Position numbers and translations under genes: made by a program
Notes under the pieces: generated by a model
The model's input: the letters and a program-made list of their open reading frames with translations, nothing else
What the model was told of the DNA's origin: nothing
Databases searched by the model: none
In this document: one piece after another, positions 59,486 to 64,000 of the stretch
How positions within the stretch are numbered: the stretch's first letter is position 1
Layout of the letters: each line of letters opens with the position of its first letter
From: Sunxiuqinia sp963677175
Lineage (GTDB): Bacteria; Bacteroidota; Bacteroidia; Bacteroidales; Prolixibacteraceae
Direction of reading: 5' to 3'
Length of the DNA stretch: 64,000 nucleotides
Assembly: GCA_963677175.2 (NCBI GenBank)
Contig: CAXXES010000004.1
Location: 124,001 to 188,000 of the forward strand

Positions 59486-62400
59486 ATGAGGTATTGTCTG
59501 TCCACTTTTCTTTTAATTCTGATTATTTCAATTGCTAATGCCCAAAGTAAGTTGTCTTTTGAACACCTTACCATTGAGCATGGCTTGGCGAATAATTCGG
59601 TCCGCACCATCCTGCAGGATCAGGAAGGTTACCTTTGGTTTGGAACCTTGGATGGACTTAGCCGATACGATGGAAAGCAATTCAAGTCATTCCGTTACGA
59701 TCCGGCAGATTCGACATCGATCGGCAACAACAAGATCCGTGAACTTTTACAGGATGGTGCCGGCTACATTTGGGTAACAACGTACGATGATCATGCGCAC
59801 CGGTTTGATCCGCAGACGGAAACGTTCATCAACTTTCCCGCGGCCCTGGGCAAGGAGTACACCAATTCTACTGTTAGCTCTATTTACGAGTCGTCTCCTG
59901 GTGTTGTCTGGATGTATTTGGGCGGCAAAGGATGTGTTCGGATCATTTCCACAGCTCAGTCTCCTGACTATTCAGCTTGGTTTTTTGATTCTGAAAATGG
60001 CTTGACTTCGGATTATCTGAATGAAATTTGGGCTGATCAAAATAATGGGCTGTGGGTTGGAACCTACGAAGGAATTAGCTATTTGCCTGATGATCGGGTT
60101 TTGGAAAACGGTGTGAGCAAGCCGCAACAGTTTCTTACCGCTCCGGCCATGAGCGTCGTGGTTTTTTGTGAAACTGAAACGGCTGTGTGGGCCGGAACAC
60201 AAACAGGCGAGCTTTTCAAAATCAGTCATGGCCAGGCTGAGTTGGTTTGGAAAGCACCTGAACTGGATGCCCCTGCACCGCGAATTAGAGCAATGCAGGC
60301 TACTCCCGATGGTCGTGTGATTGTTGCTACAGAAAGTGGCCTACTCCTATTGGAAAGTAAAACTGGCCATCAACATTATTTTAATAGGGAAAATAGTAGC
60401 TTGAATACCAATCTGCTCGCTTCTTTTTACCAGGATAAGCATGGTGATTGCTGGTTTGTTACCGATCAACGTGGAATCGTTCGTTTTCAGCCCGAAAGCC
60501 AGCAATTTACGCACTATCCACTTCAGCCCGAAATTCGGCAATCCATTTTGGAAGGTGAAAAGCAAGTTTTTCAGGAAGACCAAAACGGCGATTTATGGGT
60601 GGGAATTTATGGCGGCGGAATTTCGCGCTTCAATCGAAGTTCGGAGGTGTTTGAACAGTTTCTACACGAGGAAAATAACCCCGGCAGTCTCTCATCCAAC
60701 CTCATTTTGTCGATCGCACACGACCGTTCCGGAAATATTTGGGCCGGAACATACAAACGCGGGGTGAACAAGGTCAATCTGGAACAATCAAATTTTCATT
60801 CCATACGGAACAAAACAGGTGCAGAGCGAGATTTCTCGAATGAAGTACGCGCTGTTTTTGAAGATAGCCGCCAGTGGATCTGGACGGGGAATAAAAGGGG
60901 AGAAGTGATTGTTTATGACCAGGATTTTCATCTGCTTTTTAAATTGAAGGATCTGTTTCCTGAGATTGAAATTTATTCCGGCGTCTATGCTTTTGAAGAA
61001 GATCGGCACCACAACATTTGGATTGGCACCAAAGGCGATGGATTGTTTGTGCTGAAAGATTTACCTGCAAGCTATTCTGCTTCAGCATTCAATAGAACTC
61101 AAATTGTTCGCTTTAACACAAACTCAAAACCTGAACGTGGTTTAAGCCACAACGATGTATTTGATTTACATGAAGACCGGTATGGGCAAATGTGGGTGGC
61201 ACTTTATCATGGTGGTGTTAACATTATTCGAAATCCGCTGCGTGAAGGGCAGGAGGTGTCGCATTATTTGCATAACGAAAATGACAAGTTTGCCGTTTCC
61301 GATAACCGGGTTCGTTGTTTTCTCGAAGATCAACAAGGAAACATCTGGGTTGGAACATCGAATGGGTTGAATTTTGTGGACAAGCAAAATGTTACTGACG
61401 ACAACCTGAAATTTCGGAAGGTTGAACGAACGAATGACTCTTCCAGTTTGTCGTATAATGATGTGATTGGTGTTTTTCAGGATTCGAATGGAACGATCTG
61501 GATTGGCACCTATGGTGGAGGAATCAACCGATTGAATTCGGTAAGCCCGGATCAGTCGTTTGAGTTTGATCACATCCAGGAAACCGATGGACTCTCGAGC
61601 AACCTGGTACTAAGTATTGTTGAAGATCATCAAGGTTTTTTGTGGGCAGGAACCGACTTCGGCTTAAGCAAGTATGATCCGAAGGCACAAACTTTTGAAA
61701 ATTTTTATGCAACAGACGGATTGGGCGAAAATTCCTTTTCTGAAGGGCCAGGAATGCAAACCAGTTCGAACAAGCTTGTTTTCGGGCACATTTCGGGCAT
61801 GGTTTGGTTTGAGACTGATTCTGTTCAGAAATCACAGCGGCAAGTTCCGTTGGTGCTGACTAACCTGCTTGTCAATGGCGAAACGAACAAGGAAAAGCTG
61901 ACCATGGCGCGGCGATATTTAAATGATTCCACCAATTCAATCCTACTAAAGTACAACGAAAACGTCCTTGCTTTTGAATTTGCAGCCCTCGATTTTAAAG
62001 CTCCTTCCAAAATTCTGTATGCCTTTAAACTGGAAGATTACGAGCAAAGCTGGAACAGGTCGGGAAACCTGAACTCGGCTATTTATCGCGAATTGCAGCC
62101 GGGCGATTACCGGTTTCGCATGCGGGCATCGAACAGTGACGGAGCCTGGACCAATCCGGAGATGACACTCAATTTGAGCATTGCCCCGCCACCATGGAAA
62201 ACATCTTGGGCTTACACCGCCTACGTCTTGTTAGCTGTTGGTTTGTTTTGGCTGGCCCGGCGCATCATTTTGGAGCGTATTCGACTCAAGCACGAGGTGC
62301 AATTTGAAAAGCAACTGGCCGACGATAAGCTGAAGTTTTATACCAGTATTTCGCATGAGTTTAAAACACCACTGAGCTTGATTTTGGGGCCTGTTGAAGA

Positions 62401-63925
62401 CTTGCTGAGTGGCAGAAATCTTTCACCTGCAGTGGAAAAACCTTTGCGTATGGTGAGACGCAATACGCACCGTTTGTTGGAGTTGATTGATCAGCTAATG
62501 GATTTCAGGAAAATTCAGAAAGATTTTTTCAAGGCTACGCCGGTTTCAGGAGAGCTTGTTCTGTTTTTGGATGAAATTTTTCAAACCTTTAAACCATTGG
62601 CTGAACGGAAGCAAATTGATTTTTCTTTTCATCACCAAGTACCAGATCACCCGGTGATGCTCGATTTTAAATCGCTTGAGAAAATTGTTTTTAATCTCTT
62701 GTCCAATGCGTTTAAACACACGGTGTCTGGACAACGAATTGTACTGAAACTGGAGGTTGGGCAGGCGCAGAAGCAGCTGCAAATTTCGGTTTCCGACGAA
62801 GGAGAGGGCATTCACAAAAAAGATTTGCCCCATATTTTTGAGCGGTTCAACCTGGGGAACCGCTCGCGCTGGAAAGATGCATCAAGCACCGGCATTGGCT
62901 TGTCGCTGGTGCGCGAGTTCGTAGAAATGCAAGGTGGAGAAGTTTCCGTTGAAAGTACCTTGGGCAAAGGAAGCTGTTTTACAGTGAAACTTCCACTGGT
63001 ATTTGCTCCCGAAAACGAAATCGGCACTTCTGCGGCACAGCCGGATTCTAATTACACGAAAAAATTTGTGGATGTGGTCGAAGAAGAAGAGTCGGATTCA
63101 GATCTGCTTAGAAGGAAATCGGAGAAAGAGAAGGAAACGATTTTGGTGGTGGAAGACAACCTCGATTTACAGCATTACCTTCGAACGAACCTGGCGGCAA
63201 ACTTTCGGGTATTGCAAGCCGGAAATGGCAAGGTCGGGCTGGAAATGGCAAAAAGGGACGATCCGGATTTGATTGTTTGTGACATTATGATGCCCGAAAT
63301 GGATGGTATTGAATTAACTCATTTGCTGAAAACGGAATTTCATACCAGCCATATTCCAATCATCCTGTTGACTGCCAAATCGCTGGAAGAGCATAAGATC
63401 GAAGGCATTGAAACCGGGGCCGATGACTACATCACCAAGCCATTCAATATGGTTTATCTCGAAAAACGTATTCGGAACATTCTGAAACAGCGCAAACAAC
63501 TGAAAGAACGTTTTAGCCGCGATTTGAAGACAGAACCCAATGCATTGGCACATTCGACCGCCGATCAAGAGTTTCTGGACAAGGTGGTGCAACTGGTTGA
63601 GGAGAATATGTCAGACCCGGATTTTTCAATTGAAACCCTGCTCCAGCATTTTAGCTACGGAAGAACCGTGTTCTATAAAAAGATGAAGGGGATTTCCGGT
63701 TATTCGCCAAAAGATTTTCTACGTATTGTCCGGATGAGAAAAGCCGGGAACCTACTGTGTGATCCGAACCAAACGGTTTCGGAAGTGGCTTTCGCTATTG
63801 GCTTTAATGATGCCAACTACTTCAGTAAGCAGTTCAAGAAACACTTCGGTGAGAACCCTTCAGAATATCAAAAAAGAATCACCTCCAGTGAGCGCCTCGC
63901 ACCGCCTGATGAGGCGATTAAATAA
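59486..63925 (+). CDS. Hybrid two-component system sensor/response regulator (one-protein HTCC)
   Basis: 1479 aa from ATG at 59486, which gives a signal peptide (MRYCLSTFLLILIISIANA); the frame upstream to 59408 is not coding-like. Periplasmic half: about 14 two-component-regulator propeller repeats (e.g. LWFGTLDGLSRYD, IWVGTSNGLNFVD), then a Y_Y_Y domain (LEDYEQSWNRSG), one membrane helix (~residue 910), HisKA (YTSISHEFKTPLSLIL), HATPase (STGIGLSLVREF), receiver (VVEDNLDL, CDIMMPEMDG) and AraC-type HTH (VSEVAFAIGFNDANYFSKQFKKHFG). It senses a ligand, usually an oligosaccharide, and regulates nearby uptake or degradation genes, which lie beyond this window. Confidence 0.96.
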   Translation: MRYCLSTFLLILIISIANAQSKLSFEHLTIEHGLANNSVRTILQDQEGYLWFGTLDGLSRYDGKQFKSFRYDPADSTSIGNNKIRELLQDGAGYIWVTTYDDHAHRFDPQTETFINFPAALGKEYTNSTVSSIYESSPGVVWMYLGGKGCVRIISTAQSPDYSAWFFDSENGLTSDYLNEIWADQNNGLWVGTYEGISYLPDDRVLENGVSKPQQFLTAPAMSVVVFCETETAVWAGTQTGELFKISHGQAELVWKAPELDAPAPRIRAMQATPDGRVIVATESGLLLLESKTGHQHYFNRENSSLNTNLLASFYQDKHGDCWFVTDQRGIVRFQPESQQFTHYPLQPEIRQSILEGEKQVFQEDQNGDLWVGIYGGGISRFNRSSEVFEQFLHEENNPGSLSSNLILSIAHDRSGNIWAGTYKRGVNKVNLEQSNFHSIRNKTGAERDFSNEVRAVFEDSRQWIWTGNKRGEVIVYDQDFHLLFKLKDLFPEIEIYSGVYAFEEDRHHNIWIGTKGDGLFVLKDLPASYSASAFNRTQIVRFNTNSKPERGLSHNDVFDLHEDRYGQMWVALYHGGVNIIRNPLREGQEVSHYLHNENDKFAVSDNRVRCFLEDQQGNIWVGTSNGLNFVDKQNVTDDNLKFRKVERTNDSSSLSYNDVIGVFQDSNGTIWIGTYGGGINRLNSVSPDQSFEFDHIQETDGLSSNLVLSIVEDHQGFLWAGTDFGLSKYDPKAQTFENFYATDGLGENSFSEGPGMQTSSNKLVFGHISGMVWFETDSVQKSQRQVPLVLTNLLVNGETNKEKLTMARRYLNDSTNSILLKYNENVLAFEFAALDFKAPSKILYAFKLEDYEQSWNRSGNLNSAIYRELQPGDYRFRMRASNSDGAWTNPEMTLNLSIAPPPWKTSWAYTAYVLLAVGLFWLARRIILERIRLKHEVQFEKQLADDKLKFYTSISHEFKTPLSLILGPVEDLLSGRNLSPAVEKPLRMVRRNTHRLLELIDQLMDFRKIQKDFFKATPVSGELVLFLDEIFQTFKPLAERKQIDFSFHHQVPDHPVMLDFKSLEKIVFNLLSNAFKHTVSGQRIVLKLEVGQAQKQLQISVSDEGEGIHKKDLPHIFERFNLGNRSRWKDASSTGIGLSLVREFVEMQGGEVSVESTLGKGSCFTVKLPLVFAPENEIGTSAAQPDSNYTKKFVDVVEEEESDSDLLRRKSEKEKETILVVEDNLDLQHYLRTNLAANFRVLQAGNGKVGLEMAKRDDPDLIVCDIMMPEMDGIELTHLLKTEFHTSHIPIILLTAKSLEEHKIEGIETGADDYITKPFNMVYLEKRIRNILKQRKQLKERFSRDLKTEPNALAHSTADQEFLDKVVQLVEENMSDPDFSIETLLQHFSYGRTVFYKKMKGISGYSPKDFLRIVRMRKAGNLLCDPNQTVSEVAFAIGFNDANYFSKQFKKHFGENPSEYQKRITSSERLAPPDEAIK

Positions 63926-64000
63926 ATTGGATTGCTGCCATGTTTCACTAACTCCATTGTAAAAATGTTGGAAGAACAATTGTCAAACAGCAATTCTGTT

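Overview
The window comes from a member of the Bacteroidota. The evidence is a SusC/SusD pair driven by an ECF sigma factor and FecR anti-sigma factor, a five-domain hybrid two-component regulator, many six-bladed beta-propeller lipoproteins, a GG-leader radical-SAM peptide locus of the type described in Bacteroidales, and an HU-like protein with a DUF4469-type tail. Gene style and repeats suggest a marine or sediment Marinilabiliales-type genome, but that is inference and I cannot place it further.

Layout. 1-5 kb: housekeeping and remnants (nuclease tail, YebC, sensor kinase, ApbE). 4.8-11.8 kb: sigma/FecR/SusC/SusD glycan-uptake locus. 11.9-16.1 kb: scarred mobile region (IS1182-family element, a truncated second copy with a 290-bp flanking duplication, a YhdH-type oxidoreductase, the 3' half of a tRNA-Pro). 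16.5-25.1 kb, minus strand: RND efflux operon with two permeases and an adaptor, interrupted by a four-helix-bundle gene and invaded by a degenerate intergenic repeat that also lies in frame inside one permease. 25.1-42.7 kb, minus strand: three tandem copies of a cassette. 42.7-56.2 kb, minus strand: a RiPP-type locus with a LanC-like/GT4 fusion, GG-leader precursor, beta-propeller lipoprotein, radical SAM maturase broken by an ISAs1-family element, partner (pseudo-)radical SAM protein, C39 peptidase-ABC exporter, HlyD adaptor and a GT32 glycosyltransferase. 56.7-64 kb: a hypothetical protein, an HU-like protein, tRNA-Cys and a hybrid two-component regulator.

The most unusual part is the tandem cassette array. 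In transcription order each unit encodes a multi-spanning GT-C/TMTC-like membrane protein, a small exported protein, a six-bladed beta-propeller lipoprotein, optionally a CxxC thioredoxin-fold protein, a DUF1573 protein, and a GT2 polyprenyl-phosphate-sugar synthase. The enzymes are almost identical between units. The small proteins share an almost invariant N-terminus of about 45 residues, then a threonine dipeptide repeat (TG/TE/TA), then completely different Cys-containing tails. The propellers and thioredoxin-like proteins are also strongly diverged. I read this as a payload-diversified, possibly O-glycosylated exported peptide system: the GT2 protein would charge a lipid-linked sugar, the TMTC-like protein would transfer it to the Thr repeats after export, and the thioredoxin-like protein would handle the cysteines. 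This is a hypothesis drawn from gene content, not a demonstrated pathway.

The array ends in a complete RND adaptor gene on one side and a 200-bp fragment of the same gene on the other, beside the RiPP exporter locus, so the array probably grew by unequal recombination at this site. The adjacent RiPP locus looks currently inactivated by the ISAs1 insertion in its radical SAM maturase, because the two halves join in one frame once the element and one copy of its 10-bp target duplication are removed.
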